Shown here in pieces: positions 8,628 to 18,130 of a stretch of DNA of 64,000 nucleotides. Position 1 is the first letter of the stretch. Every line of letters starts with the position of its first letter. Both the position numbers and the translations under genes were made by a program. The notes beneath the pieces were generated by a model, which ran no database searches, was not told where the DNA came from, and saw only the letters and a list, made by a program, of their open reading frames with translations. The DNA is from Tritrichomonas musculus (lineage: Eukaryota; Parabasalia; Tritrichomonadida; Tritrichomonadidae): positions 1,178,001 through 1,242,000 of the forward strand of contig JAPFFF010000010.1 in the NCBI GenBank assembly GCA_039105265.1, in the 5' to 3' direction.

Positions 8628-8858
8628 TCATGAATAATAATTAGAAATTGCTCGGTTTAATAATCTTCTAACTCTCATATCTCTCTCATATTTGGCTTGT
8701 AATTTCTGTCTTTTCATAATTCCTTTCTCATCTTCGGGCATAGGTGTATTAAGAACTCGTCTGTAATATTGAAGTCTACTGTTGATCTGTTTTAATGTTT
8801 GAGTTGCAAATGTACTTCTCTGATGTGGTCTTCGGAGTGGGGGTAACGTCATTGACAT
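8628..8858 (-). CDS. Small Arg-rich Maverick protein
   Basis: 76 residues from ATG at 8858 (MSMTLPPLRRPHQRS). A longer frame exists but would overlap the integrase start. Rich in Arg, Gln and Lys with helices LKQINSRLQYYRRVL and KLQAKYERDMRVRRLLNRAI. The high basic charge suggests nucleic-acid binding or a core protein. Its ATG is 21 bp from the integrase ATG on the other strand, so one short region must serve both promoters. Confidence 0.5.
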   Translation of the reverse strand: MSMTLPPLRRPHQRSTFATQTLKQINSRLQYYRRVLNTPMPEDEKGIMKRQKLQAKYERDMRVRRLLNRAISNYYS

Positions 8859-8878
8859 TTTTAGTTGAAATAAAAAGT

Positions 8879-10009
8879 ATGAATGTGTTTTCGTCAGCAT
8901 TTGAAGGTGTAAGAATAGAGCAGCTCGTAAATGAAAACCCTAAAAAGCTTACCTACAATGAATTTAACTTACTTATGCAAAACTTTAGGCCCACAAAGAG
9001 GAAGTTAGATAATTGGTATAAAGAATATGAGAAAAGGTATATCAAAAAATATGGTGATTTATTAGTGGAGCCACCAATTAATAACCTCATAGGATTCAAG
9101 TCCAAAAATAAGGTAGCAAGGTTACAAGAATTAGAGAGTAGACTTAGGAAGAACACAGAAGAGATCCACAGTAATAATTTTCCATTAAAGGAGAACATCA
9201 AAAAGTTTCAGCTGCACTCTGTCACTAGTAGATATACATACTTGATAGACTTGATGCAGACTCAGGATATTGTGTACCTTATTGCTATCAACATTAATAC
9301 TCGTTACTTATTTGCTAGACCTGTGAATGTAGCAGTGAATAACGGTAATAGAGTCATAACTAGGGAAATCAAATCAGCGCAGGTATTTATCAATGCTCTT
9401 GGTGATATGGTAGACTTTGATAATCTATATGTGGAAAAGTTAATAGGGGATGCAGAAAAAGCTTTCTTCTCTGAGGTGGCTATAAATGTTTACCATGATT
9501 TTCCACAAAGAATTAAGTTTGAAAAAGTGAGAAGACAAAAAGTGGGAGGGCATACAGAACCTTTGCATTCATCATTGGGAATCATAGATAGAGTTATACG
9601 TACTATTCGTGATATGGCTTACTTAATGAAAGTAGAAAGAATTACGCCGAACATTATGAGTGAAATAGTTTGGCAGTACAACAATAGCCCACACAAAACT
9701 CTATCTAAGTATGCAGGATTTGATGTAACTCCAAAGATGGTGCAAGATGATGCGGACCTTGAAGAATTCATAGTAAGGAAGATCGTACAAGAGAACTATG
9801 AAATTATGAACAGAAAAGATTGGAAATTAGAAAATGGGACTAATGTAAAGGTCTACAATCCTAAAGATACAATGATGAAAAGAAGAAGGGTTATACAGCC
9901 TGGAGAACATTTTGTAGTTGGTTATGAAGATGGTTTGTATAGAGTGAGAGATGACAAAAATAATGAGCAAGTAGTACCGAGATATAGATTAAAGAAGATG
10001 TATGGCTAA
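8879..10009 (+). CDS. Retroviral-type integrase of Maverick
   Basis: 376 residues from ATG at 8879. The rve-type catalytic core follows a helical N-terminal region of about 100 residues: Asp in YLIDLMQ near residue 124, Asp in LIGDAEKAF near residue 191, and the conserved GIIDRVIRTIRDMAY segment, equivalent to VERxNRT in related integrases. The core is followed by YNNSPHKTLSKYAGFDVTPKM, typical of integrases, and by a C-terminal SH3-like barrel (GEHFVVGYEDGLYRVRDD). It catalyses strand transfer of element ends into host DNA in the nucleus. It is convergent with the polymerase gene, with 116 bp between. Confidence 0.9.
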   Translation: MNVFSSAFEGVRIEQLVNENPKKLTYNEFNLLMQNFRPTKRKLDNWYKEYEKRYIKKYGDLLVEPPINNLIGFKSKNKVARLQELESRLRKNTEEIHSNNFPLKENIKKFQLHSVTSRYTYLIDLMQTQDIVYLIAININTRYLFARPVNVAVNNGNRVITREIKSAQVFINALGDMVDFDNLYVEKLIGDAEKAFFSEVAINVYHDFPQRIKFEKVRRQKVGGHTEPLHSSLGIIDRVIRTIRDMAYLMKVERITPNIMSEIVWQYNNSPHKTLSKYAGFDVTPKMVQDDADLEEFIVRKIVQENYEIMNRKDWKLENGTNVKVYNPKDTMMKRRRVIQPGEHFVVGYEDGLYRVRDDKNNEQVVPRYRLKKMYG

Positions 10010-10125
10010 AAACATTGCTCTCCCCATGACCCCAATTATGGCTCATGACCTCGCACCAATTATGAAAAGAAAAATAATGATGAACTTTTTTTGTGATAAT
10101 CATCTGTGCTCTTTATTTTTGATGC

Positions 10126-13100
10126 TCATTGATGTGAAAGAAAATAGTTTTCACGTTTGCCTTCTTCATATTTAACCTTTATTGTTCTCGCAAATTTGTT
10201 CAAAGTTGAGATTGTCATGTTGGAATTAAATTTGAAACATGGTTGACCTTTAGTAAGATCGAACATTTGTGCTTTTCCATTATAAATTTCTCCATATAAT
10301 TTCATATAATCATTGTTATACTCTGATTTTGCTGCATGTTTGATACTCGCTAATGTTAGACCTTTGCCTCTAATAAAGTAGTCAACATCACCGGTACTAT
10401 CTTGTAACTTATCAATGTACATCTTCTTCATGAGGAAATAGCTTTCAACAGCAACTGGCATCTTATCATGATTGTTAATTGTAGGAAAATCTGAGTGGAA
10501 TTGTCCTAAATTGCTGCCTATTAATTCTCTACCATATTTTTCTCTATATGATTCAACTAATTTTGGCAAATCATTAACTTCTATATGCATCGAGTCACAA
10601 TCTTGGTAGTATATGTGACATCCTATATCGTAGGCCAGACACATAACTTCATTCATGATTCTCTTACTCATGGATAGAACTTGTATGCCTAGTAATGAGA
10701 AATTAAAATGATCGTCTATAGGCTTGAGTACTTTTAATGCATGTAGTTTTGAGTTATGAAGTTGGACATCTTCTTTGATCTTCATGTAATTCTTCTTCCA
10801 ATACTTCTCTAATTCATCTCCCTCATACAAATACTTGAACTCTTTATCTGTGGGCCTCTCAATAGTTTTACCATAGCAGCTGTTCATGATAAGTTTGTAT
10901 AAGTTCTGTAATGGATTTTTTTGCTTCTTGTATTCGAGTCTCTTATTGAAGATTTCCCTAATGATTTTTTGAATTGTGTAATCTTTCTTACCGTCCCAGT
11001 AGTATCCTCTCAGTAATGTAAACTCTATCTTCTGGAAATTAATGAGATCTTCAAGGTAAATATTATCAACGATCATCTTCACGGGCTCTCCATTCCCTAT
11101 TCTGTCATCATTTAAGTTCAGTCCATTAACTTTGCGAACTAACAATGGAAAAGGGTAATGTTTGTTTACTTTTGTGACCTCAATTTCGACAACATAAGCA
11201 CTTTGCTTAGAGAGGAATTCCATATTGAGATTCTCTTTTTCAATAACTTTAGGAGTGCCACTTACGGTATATAAGCGTGCCATAGCAGACGGATACAAAG
11301 ATACTGCATCGAAATCGCATAACTTCTTTTGTGTGTGCCATTTCTTGTTGTAAGCAGTCATACATCTCCCACCGTAAATAGCATGTGAACAAAAGTAACG
11401 AGGGACACCACCTAATTTATATAAGTCGTGATCATAATAGACTTTGTTATTGAAAACTTCATTAGCGAGAGAAGAAATGGAGACAAAGTTGAAAGGATCT
11501 ATATTGAAATCTTTAATGAAACCATCTCTGAATTTATTAAAGCCTTGTCGTAAAATGTTCACGTCTTGGGTGCAATAGAATTCTGCATACTTGTACATGT
11601 CAAATGTGGTATCAGAGAGACGACAGCCAATAATGTCTAAGTTGTGACGGAATTGTTGTTTTGTTTCTTCGGTCCATCTCTTATCTTCATTTTCTCCTGC
11701 TTCATTAATCACACCAACATTCTTCTTGAGTCTCTCCATGGTGTAATATTTGTAGGGGAAAACTTCTTTCTGTCCACTGTCGAGATTAAACATTGATGGT
11801 AATTGTGATAACTTACATGAGAGAATAGGAAGTGTGTCACGGAAATAGAGTGTTTTAGATTTGTAGACAATTGTGCCTTTCATAAATTTGTTACCCTTAA
11901 TGACAGACTTCCTTATGCCATATGAACAAAGAAATCTAATGTCGTAAGCAAGATTGTGAAAGTACACTACAGAGAAATCAGGAAGGAAATCCAGAAATGA
12001 AACACTACAATTTTCTCCTTTAAATGTTTTTGTTATTGTGCCATCTTTGGACTGAAGAACGAACATGTATGGGTGATGAATGTCTCCAGAAGTGTCTGCC
12101 TCAGAATCGCAGTACCAATAACTCTTTTTATCATTGATTTCAATTGTCTTCTTCTTCATTGTTTTTGGTTTAATAAGTTGAGTGCAGGATTGTTCGTCAT
12201 ATTCAAGATTAATTCCTGAGACATCCTTCTTGATATCATTATTGAAAATAGTTTTGAGAATACAACCGTCTCCGAAATTTAATGGACGAAAATAATTGTT
12301 CTTCATCAATGCCCTCACTAAATTGGAAGAACTAATGAAATGTCTTGCCTTCCTCCAATGATTGCTGTTGTACTCCATGTTAGCCTTGTCTGGTGAAAGC
12401 TCTGCGAGATGAGAAATGTAGTATGTAGAAAATGGTGTCAGCTCTTCAATAAAGTAGTGTTTCTCGTAAATGTTGAATTTGTGAGTACGATTTGGTTCTG
12501 CTTTCTCGACTCCTATGTATGAATTCTTCCCTATTGATTTCTTCTTGTTTTTGGAATTCGCGTCTTCATTAATGAATGAAACACTGATGTGGATCTTAAA
12601 TTCTTGACATAGATTGTTGATAGCAGAATTGGAGAGATATCTGTTGTTGATTCTTAGTCGCATTTTATTAAGTGTTTCATCATCATAGCACCCTGTTTGT
12701 TGAAGAGCATATATGAAGCAGCAGTCATCGAGTTCTTTTCGTTGTTTACCTTTACTGTTGGCAAGAGTGTCGAAAATTTGTAGGCGAGTCAGGTATTTTA
12801 CTATCTCTCTTGGGCAGCTATCTTTGACTAAGAATTGAAAGAAAGAACCACCACGATCAGCATTACTTTTTACATTTTTGGTTTTACTGAAGATGAGTTG
12901 AGAAAAGAGAGACCATTCTGGGAGTTCCATGCTACCTTTCTCATAAAAGTACTCAGGTTTTACATCATCCATGTCAAATATAAAGTGCTTCTTAGTAAAG
13001 TTTTCCATTAGTTTGTTAAAAGCTTCTGGTGTCAAAGGTAAAGTCCGCCATTCATTATTAACTTTGAATCTGAGTTTGTATTGATTTGTGACAGAGAAGT

Positions 13101-13659
13101 TCTTGACAATAGTGTTGAAGAAATTATGAAGAGCAGGAAATAGTAAATCTCTACCTCGGTTCGTAAGTTGTTCGAAATTGATGTGCCACTCCTCTGGTGA
13201 ATCATAAAGTTTCTTCATAATCGCGTCCACTATTTTTTCTTGTTCGTCTTTGAGCTTGATGAAATCGTTATAAGTGATCTTAACAAATGAATCATCTTTC
13301 GTGGTATTCCTCCATATGTTGTTCTTCAAGTTCTTCAAAAAGTAGTTATCATTATTGTCAATGTATCGTGGTATATCTTTTGGAGGTGGCGCTTGGGGAA
13401 TTTCATCTTTCGCGGGCACTTCTTTATTTTGGTTTGTTACTTTTGCTTTTTCATTTTGCTCTATACCTTTCATGAACCAGAACATAGCTTCATAAATGTT
13501 GTCACCATCGTAACCATGATCACAAATTTCATATGCAATAGTTTCTATGAGATCGTTCTTGTTAACAAAAAAGTCATCTTCTTCTGTGATCTCTTCATTT
13601 ACAATCAGGCTCAGGAGTTCATATAATTTTGGTGTTGGTGTATCTTCTAGTTTTGTCAT
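10126..13659 (-). CDS. Protein-primed family B DNA polymerase of Maverick
   Basis: 1177 residues from ATG at 13659. An N-terminal region of about 400 residues includes a CCFIYALQQTG segment. The exonuclease motifs follow: CDSEAD near 520, YFHNLAYD near 568 and YCTQDVN near 698. Polymerase motifs are DAVSLYPSAMARL near 786, KLIMNSCYGK near 926 and DCDSMHIE near 1021, then a KG-containing segment near 1100. Insertions between the polymerase motifs are where protein-primed enzymes carry TPR1/TPR2. It replicates the element by protein priming. The frame is open throughout. Together with the integrase it firmly identifies the element. Confidence 0.93.
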   Translation of the reverse strand: MTKLEDTPTPKLYELLSLIVNEEITEEDDFFVNKNDLIETIAYEICDHGYDGDNIYEAMFWFMKGIEQNEKAKVTNQNKEVPAKDEIPQAPPPKDIPRYIDNNDNYFLKNLKNNIWRNTTKDDSFVKITYNDFIKLKDEQEKIVDAIMKKLYDSPEEWHINFEQLTNRGRDLLFPALHNFFNTIVKNFSVTNQYKLRFKVNNEWRTLPLTPEAFNKLMENFTKKHFIFDMDDVKPEYFYEKGSMELPEWSLFSQLIFSKTKNVKSNADRGGSFFQFLVKDSCPREIVKYLTRLQIFDTLANSKGKQRKELDDCCFIYALQQTGCYDDETLNKMRLRINNRYLSNSAINNLCQEFKIHISVSFINEDANSKNKKKSIGKNSYIGVEKAEPNRTHKFNIYEKHYFIEELTPFSTYYISHLAELSPDKANMEYNSNHWRKARHFISSSNLVRALMKNNYFRPLNFGDGCILKTIFNNDIKKDVSGINLEYDEQSCTQLIKPKTMKKKTIEINDKKSYWYCDSEADTSGDIHHPYMFVLQSKDGTITKTFKGENCSVSFLDFLPDFSVVYFHNLAYDIRFLCSYGIRKSVIKGNKFMKGTIVYKSKTLYFRDTLPILSCKLSQLPSMFNLDSGQKEVFPYKYYTMERLKKNVGVINEAGENEDKRWTEETKQQFRHNLDIIGCRLSDTTFDMYKYAEFYCTQDVNILRQGFNKFRDGFIKDFNIDPFNFVSISSLANEVFNNKVYYDHDLYKLGGVPRYFCSHAIYGGRCMTAYNKKWHTQKKLCDFDAVSLYPSAMARLYTVSGTPKVIEKENLNMEFLSKQSAYVVEIEVTKVNKHYPFPLLVRKVNGLNLNDDRIGNGEPVKMIVDNIYLEDLINFQKIEFTLLRGYYWDGKKDYTIQKIIREIFNKRLEYKKQKNPLQNLYKLIMNSCYGKTIERPTDKEFKYLYEGDELEKYWKKNYMKIKEDVQLHNSKLHALKVLKPIDDHFNFSLLGIQVLSMSKRIMNEVMCLAYDIGCHIYYQDCDSMHIEVNDLPKLVESYREKYGRELIGSNLGQFHSDFPTINNHDKMPVAVESYFLMKKMYIDKLQDSTGDVDYFIRGKGLTLASIKHAAKSEYNNDYMKLYGEIYNGKAQMFDLTKGQPCFKFNSNMTISTLNKFARTIKVKYEEGKRENYFLSHQ

Positions 13660-13730
13660 TTGCGTTGTTTTATGTTTGATAAAAAAATAAAGAAACAAAA
13701 ATTATGTTTAATAAATGGAATTCAGAATTT

Positions 13731-14293
13731 AGTCACAAACAAAAACCATCTAAAAATATTCTCGATTTGGACCATAACTTAATGGTAATTCATGAGTGGA
13801 AAAGTTATGAGGTTCGAAAAATAGAAAGTCCGACATTTTTTATTATTAATGCTTTTCATAAATTATAACCATAAACTTGTGAAATATTAATTGAAAATCA
13901 ATAAAATTTTATCTCTCAATTACTACATAAATTATTTTCATTAATTCAGTTCAATTTTGATGAAAATTTTAAAGTTGACTTCCGGTTGACTTCCGACAGA
14001 CTTCCGGATCTCTTCCACCACATCAAAATTTAAGTTCAAAAAGTGGAACAAAAATTTAAATTCAAAAAGTAGAACAAAAATTTAAATTCAAAAAGTGGAA
14101 CAAAAATTTAAATTCAAAAAGTAGAACAAAAATTTTGAAAATTAATGAAAATAATAAATGAAAATTTTAAAATGAGAATTATTTTTATGCGCAATACAGG
14201 GTCCGAAATCACCTACCTTTAATTACATATGAAAACACTAATGAAAACCCCGCACAAGTCCATCAATTTATCTCGCATATGTAATTCGATAAA
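13731..14293. repeat. AT-rich flank with 26-bp tandem repeat (14035-14138)
   Basis: Four copies of a 26-bp unit starting TTCAAAAAGTRGAACAAAAA begin at 14035, 14061, 14087 and 14113. The variable base alternates G, A, G, A, implying a 52-bp higher-order unit. Before it, ACTTCCGGTTGACTTCCGAC is a short repeat of TTCCG. An 11-bp inverted pair (AATTACATATG at 14221, CATATGTAATT at 14276) lies downstream. This is probably the outer flank or end region of the Maverick. Confidence 0.7.
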
Positions 14294-14458
14294 ATGACGA
14301 TCATCAAAAAAGTTTTCAATGACGTTGATTTTGATTTTGAAAACGGTCCTGAGCATTGTTTTTGAGAAATCACGCCTATTGAAGATAATATTGGAGAAAG
14401 ATATAAGAATTGTATCGAAGGTTTAACAGTTGTACTTGCGCTAGGCGGACGACATTAA
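14294..14458 (+). pseudogene. Short coding-like relic beside the Maverick
   Basis: About 55 codons with coding-like composition, from MTIIKKVFNDVDFDFENG to an end reading GLTVVLALGGRH just before the hairpin at 14457. It is not open throughout and is too short to assign to any family. It may be an outlying broken gene of the element or of another relic. Confidence that it was once coding is moderate; identity is unknown. Confidence 0.3.
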
Positions 14459-14498
14459 AAAGGGGGAGTGAGGACTTCGGTCCGAAATCACCCTTTTT
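14457..14498. other. Hairpin with 19-base arms and TTCG loop
   Basis: Arms 14457-14475 and 14480-14498 are the same length and pair at 15 of 19 positions, closed by GGAC-TTCG-GTCC, the very stable UUCG tetraloop in RNA. The arms start AAAAAGGG and end CCCTTTTT. The right-arm stretch GTCCGAAATCACC is also found at 14201-14213. It could be an RNA structural element, an element terminus, or a processing signal. Confidence 0.65.
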
Positions 14499-14715
14499 AT
14501 CATACTACTTACTCTAATTTACACATTATAAAAAAAATTGAAAAAATTGTGTAAATTATTAGAGGAGGGTCAAACAATTGAATGGCCTTTTTTTCATATT
14601 GTTTTCATTTTTTTGCGTTATGTAATTAATAAATTCAAAATTTTATTTTATTTATAAATAATATAATAATAATTATATATAAATATTACTTTTATGATTT
14701 GATTAAGGACAATCG

Positions 14716-14946
14716 ATGAAAAATGAAGATTCTCAATTTCAAATAATTCAAGATAGATCAAATGATGATTTAAAAGTATCTGCTAATATAACTAGAATAA
14801 ATCAGTTGAGATTCGATATTTTTACAAACTGGCTGAGATATAATCAGTTTTTTGAAATAATTACTGATGCTATTAAATCAAATATTGTCACAAATTCAAC
14901 ACACCAAATCATTCGAAAACAATATATTAGATATATATGCGTATAA
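14716..14946 (+). pseudogene. Host gene fragment, unknown family
   Basis: A 76-codon open frame beginning MKNEDSQFQIIQDRSNDD with a hydrophilic, helix-rich composition (INQLRFDIFTNWLR, FEIITDAIKSNI) that looks genuinely coding, unlike the surrounding AT-rich DNA. It ends abruptly and nothing recognisable continues it. Probably the 5' end of a truncated host gene; no family recognised. Confidence 0.3.
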
Positions 14947-16020
14947 TAAATCTATTTATTCGACTAAATTTCAAATCCCAACTACCAATTTTATATTAGA
15001 GTCATGATGAGTTACACTCGATCATTAGTTTTATACATTCTCTCAAGCAAATATATGAATTGATTTAAACTGTAGTATGAGTAATTATTTTTAAAATCTA
15101 TATCAATGATTAAATGTGCAAGAATATTTAAAAAATATTAATATCCCATCAAGAAAAGTTTGCAAAATTATCAAATTATAATTTGAAAGGAAAAAATTGA
15201 GAGTAGGGTTTTTAATAACCGATTTTTAATTGAAAATATAATTTGTAAAATATACAAAATCAATTTTATATATTATTGAATATTTTAATTTGTACTAGTT
15301 TATTAGATTTAAAAATAAATTATTAATATTAGTAATATAATATTATAAATAATTTGAAAATATTATGGAAAATTATATCAATTGAACAAATTATGCAAAA
15401 GTTAATTCTTATCTGAATTAAATATTAATATTTATTTTATAGTTATTATATTTCGACAAAACATATGAGTTGATAAATCTGTGCTAAAATTTAAAAATCT
15501 TTTTTTTAATAGAAGTAATCGACAAAATAAGAAGCATTTCTTATTTTTACTATAATTTAATGTATAATAAGATTTTTAACTCGCCTATATCATATATGTG
15601 TACTCATTATATAGTAATAAAACTGTTTTTTACATAAAATATCAAACTTGGAATAAATTAAAGAATTAAATAATTATAATAAAAGCTAAAAATTTGAAGC
15701 AAATATGTAAAATGAATAAAAATGGTGTTAATATATCATTATTTTGAGGTTGATTAGAAAAATATAGGTTAGTGAAAATTAATATAATAATCTTAATAAT
15801 AGCCATATTTCTTTTTTTTCACTCAAAAAGATATTATATATCATTTCCACTTTGGAGTGAATAATATAATGGTAATAATGATATTATCTTAATTATTTAC
15901 TGGAACGTTTTAGAAGGCATTTACATTCCCCTCTCAAATAATTGAGTTTAATTTGAAAGGGGGATTCAAATTTCAGAATTTTTGAGCGGTTTCTCAAAAC
16001 CTTAATTGAGAGAAAAGGAA
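14947..16020. other. AT-rich intergenic DNA
   Basis: No gene or clear repeat is seen. Poly-T and poly-A runs and short AT palindromes dominate. From about 15,940 the sequence becomes less AT-biased as it enters the foldback at 16024. Confidence 0.5.
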
Positions 16021-16023
16021 TAA

Positions 16024-16305
16024 ACCCCCTAACTTTTTCAACAACCCCCTAACTTTTTTTGACCATTTTTCCCTCTCAAATTGGCCTTTTTTGATGGCAA
16101 AAAGTACTTTCTTTTGAATTTAAATTTAAATATGGAAAAAAGTTAGGGGTTTTTGTAAAGTTAAAATCAGGGCTTCTAAATTATAATACATAAATAATAT
16201 TGAATACATTATTAAATATATTAAAATGAATGAATATTTATTGATCTATAAAAAGTTTTCTCTCAAATTTTAAAAAAGTTAGGGGTTTTTTTTATCGTTA
16301 GGGGG
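16024..16305. repeat. Foldback-like block of CCCCTAAC / GTTAGGGG motifs
   Basis: ACCCCCTAACTTTTT occurs twice (16024-16038, 16043-16057) and its complement AAAAAAGTTAGGGG occurs at 16136-16149 and 16272-16285, with CGTTAGGGGG at 16296-16305. The outer copies can pair into a stem of about 280 bases with internal options. Near the ends lie CCTCTCAAAT-type sequences repeated on both sides. It looks like a degenerate foldback or MITE. Confidence 0.55.
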
Positions 16306-16849
16306 TTTTGAACTTTACTTTAATGTCTTGTTTTTTTAAAAATGAGAAATTTTGAGAAAACTAATAGAAAAAAATAAGAAGAAAAAGGCATATGATATTT
16401 ACTTAGACGAATGGCACAAAAAATGATTAGCCTTTCTTTTTCGCCAGGTAAACTCAACTTGGACTCAATATATTTTAAGGATTCCACTTTTAATTACGAA
16501 AAATTAATTTGCTTTTTTTTTTTTTTTTATTATAATATAAATTTGCATATAATTGCAATGATTTATTAGAGAGGTTTTAAAAAAAGCAACTTTTACTCAA
16601 TGCACAAAATGAATATTTTTTTTTTTTTTTTTTTGATTTAAATCAATATTATTATTTTTAATGATAAATTCGTTAGTATATTTTTTTATATAACAACAAA
16701 ATCATATAATACAAATAAATATAAATCAGGATGATTAAGAATTATGCAATTCGTAGTCTTCGGTTAATTAACTTAATTAAATCACCACCAATTATACTAA
16801 TTTGTTGAGTAATTGATTCTATGAAAATTAAAAAACATCGATCTACATA

Positions 16850-17711
16850 AAAGGTCGTACAACTAAATTGAATATAAAATAAAATTAAATAAATTTATAT
16901 TTATCTTAATGGATAATTTAATTAATGATTATATTATATAATTTATATATTTTATATCATATATTATAAAATGTAATGGTTGAAATAAAGACTTTAATTA
17001 AAATTCAATATATATCGATTTCTTAAATTTTTGTATCATTTAAAAAATATAGATGTCATTTGAATGGGTATACTATGTGTTATACAAATAATATTTTGCT
17101 TTTTGACGAAATCCTTCAGTAATTGAAATATTAGACTTCTTATATTTATGAAACCAATCAACTAAATCTGCATTTTTAGAAAAAACTGACATTTGATTTG
17201 GGATGAAATTCAAATATATTAGAAAGTAAATGCATATAAATAAAATTGTATTCTTCATTGGGCTCCTGTAACGTCCAATTTTTTTAAAATCATCATTTAA
17301 TAATTCAACAAATTTAATTTTTCTAGATTTTTTGGCTAAAAAATGAAATTTTTTTTCATTAATAATAACTATTTTTATATAACACTTAATGTTTTAAAAG
17401 CATATAAAAAGATATCAAAAGAATTAATGATTAGAATAAATTATATAAAAAGTTATCGATATTCTAAATTTTTATAAAGAGTTATAAAATTCTTATCAAA
17501 AATAATTAAAATAAATTGAGATAAAATACTCAAATTTATTTTCTGAAGAAAATTTAATATATACTTATATCCTTTTAGTTTTTATTTTAATTTGAATTAT
17601 GTACGATGCAAATATTTATAAAACTAATTATTATTATAATAATATAATATAATTAGTTTAAACAAATCAATCATTGAGTTTTACTGTAAAAATTCAGTTG
17701 TACGACCTTTA
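16850..17711. mobile_element. Inverted-repeat element, about 0.86 kb
   Basis: AAAGGTCGTACAACTAAATT at 16850-16869 is matched in inverse orientation by AATTCAGTTGTACGACCTTT at 17691-17710, differing at one base. Inside is AT-rich DNA plus one short coding-like frame. Target duplication is unclear; TA or TTTA is possible at the ends. It is likely a non-autonomous DNA transposon. Confidence 0.55.
17073..17258 (-). pseudogene. Short secreted-protein-like fragment inside inverted-repeat element
   Basis: 61 codons from ATG at 17258. The first 20 residues (MKNTILFICIYFLIYLNFIP) look like a signal peptide or membrane anchor, followed by a hydrophilic stretch SKNADLVDWFHKYKKSNIS that looks coding. 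No continuation is visible. It may be the captured or truncated 5' end of a secreted host protein. The family is not recognised. Confidence 0.3.
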
Positions 17712-18070
17712 TTGAGAGGAAATATTTGAATATGCATTCAAATAAGATTAATTTTGAATAAATCATTTTTATCTCAATAATATATATAAATTATATAGAT
17801 ATTTTAGATAGAAAAACTATTATATATTATATTAAATATTATATGTACTTGTGAAAAATCCAAACCAATATTACTATGAGTTTTTGTGTTTAAAATAAGT
17901 TGACCTTCCTCTAATAATCATTAGACTTTTTCTTAAAAAACGTATTTCAAACAATTTTGTTAAATAAAAAAACTAAAAGAATTTTCCTATCATTTATTTA
18001 TTTACATTTTTTTTATATATATGAACTATAAGCAATTTTTTTTTTTTTAGAATTATGAAATCTAATATTC
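17712..18070. other. AT-rich intergenic DNA upstream of the transferase gene
   Basis: No gene is seen. There are several poly-T runs close to the next gene. Confidence 0.5.
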
Positions 18071-18086
18071 TCGAACTAACGTTCGA
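18071..18086. promoter_or_regulatory. TCGAAC/GTTCGA inverted repeat upstream of transferase gene
   Basis: TCGAAC-TAAC-GTTCGA, a perfect 6-base stem with a 4-base loop, lies 45 bases before the ATG at 18131 in otherwise AT-only DNA. A TTCGAA-centred palindrome also precedes the gene at 63639. It may be a transcription factor site; this is inference. Confidence 0.35.
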
Positions 18087-18130
18087 AAAACTGCCTGTCC
18101 ATATTTTTTGTAAAAAGAAAAGATAGAACA

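Larger units (their letters stand above)
2252..13730. mobile_element. Maverick/Polinton element
   Basis: The pairing of a retroviral-type integrase with a protein-primed family B DNA polymerase defines Maverick/Polinton elements, which are abundant in trichomonads. Parts seen, left to right: packaging ATPase portion (-), poly-Gln structural candidate (-), small protein (+), fibre-like protein (+), two small minus-strand proteins, integrase (+), polymerase (-). Terminal inverted repeats were not recognised, so both ends are approximate. It looks partial rather than whole (about one to a few breaks or losses), but the long frames are open, suggesting a young copy. Confidence 0.85.

Noticed and set aside
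14457-14498. Bacterial-style intrinsic terminator
   Set aside because: It looks like one (stem plus T run), but all genes in the window are eukaryotic in type, so it was kept only as a hairpin of unknown role.
2252-14500. Long terminal inverted repeats of the Maverick
   Set aside because: I searched both flanks by eye and found no long matching pair; the ends therefore stay approximate.
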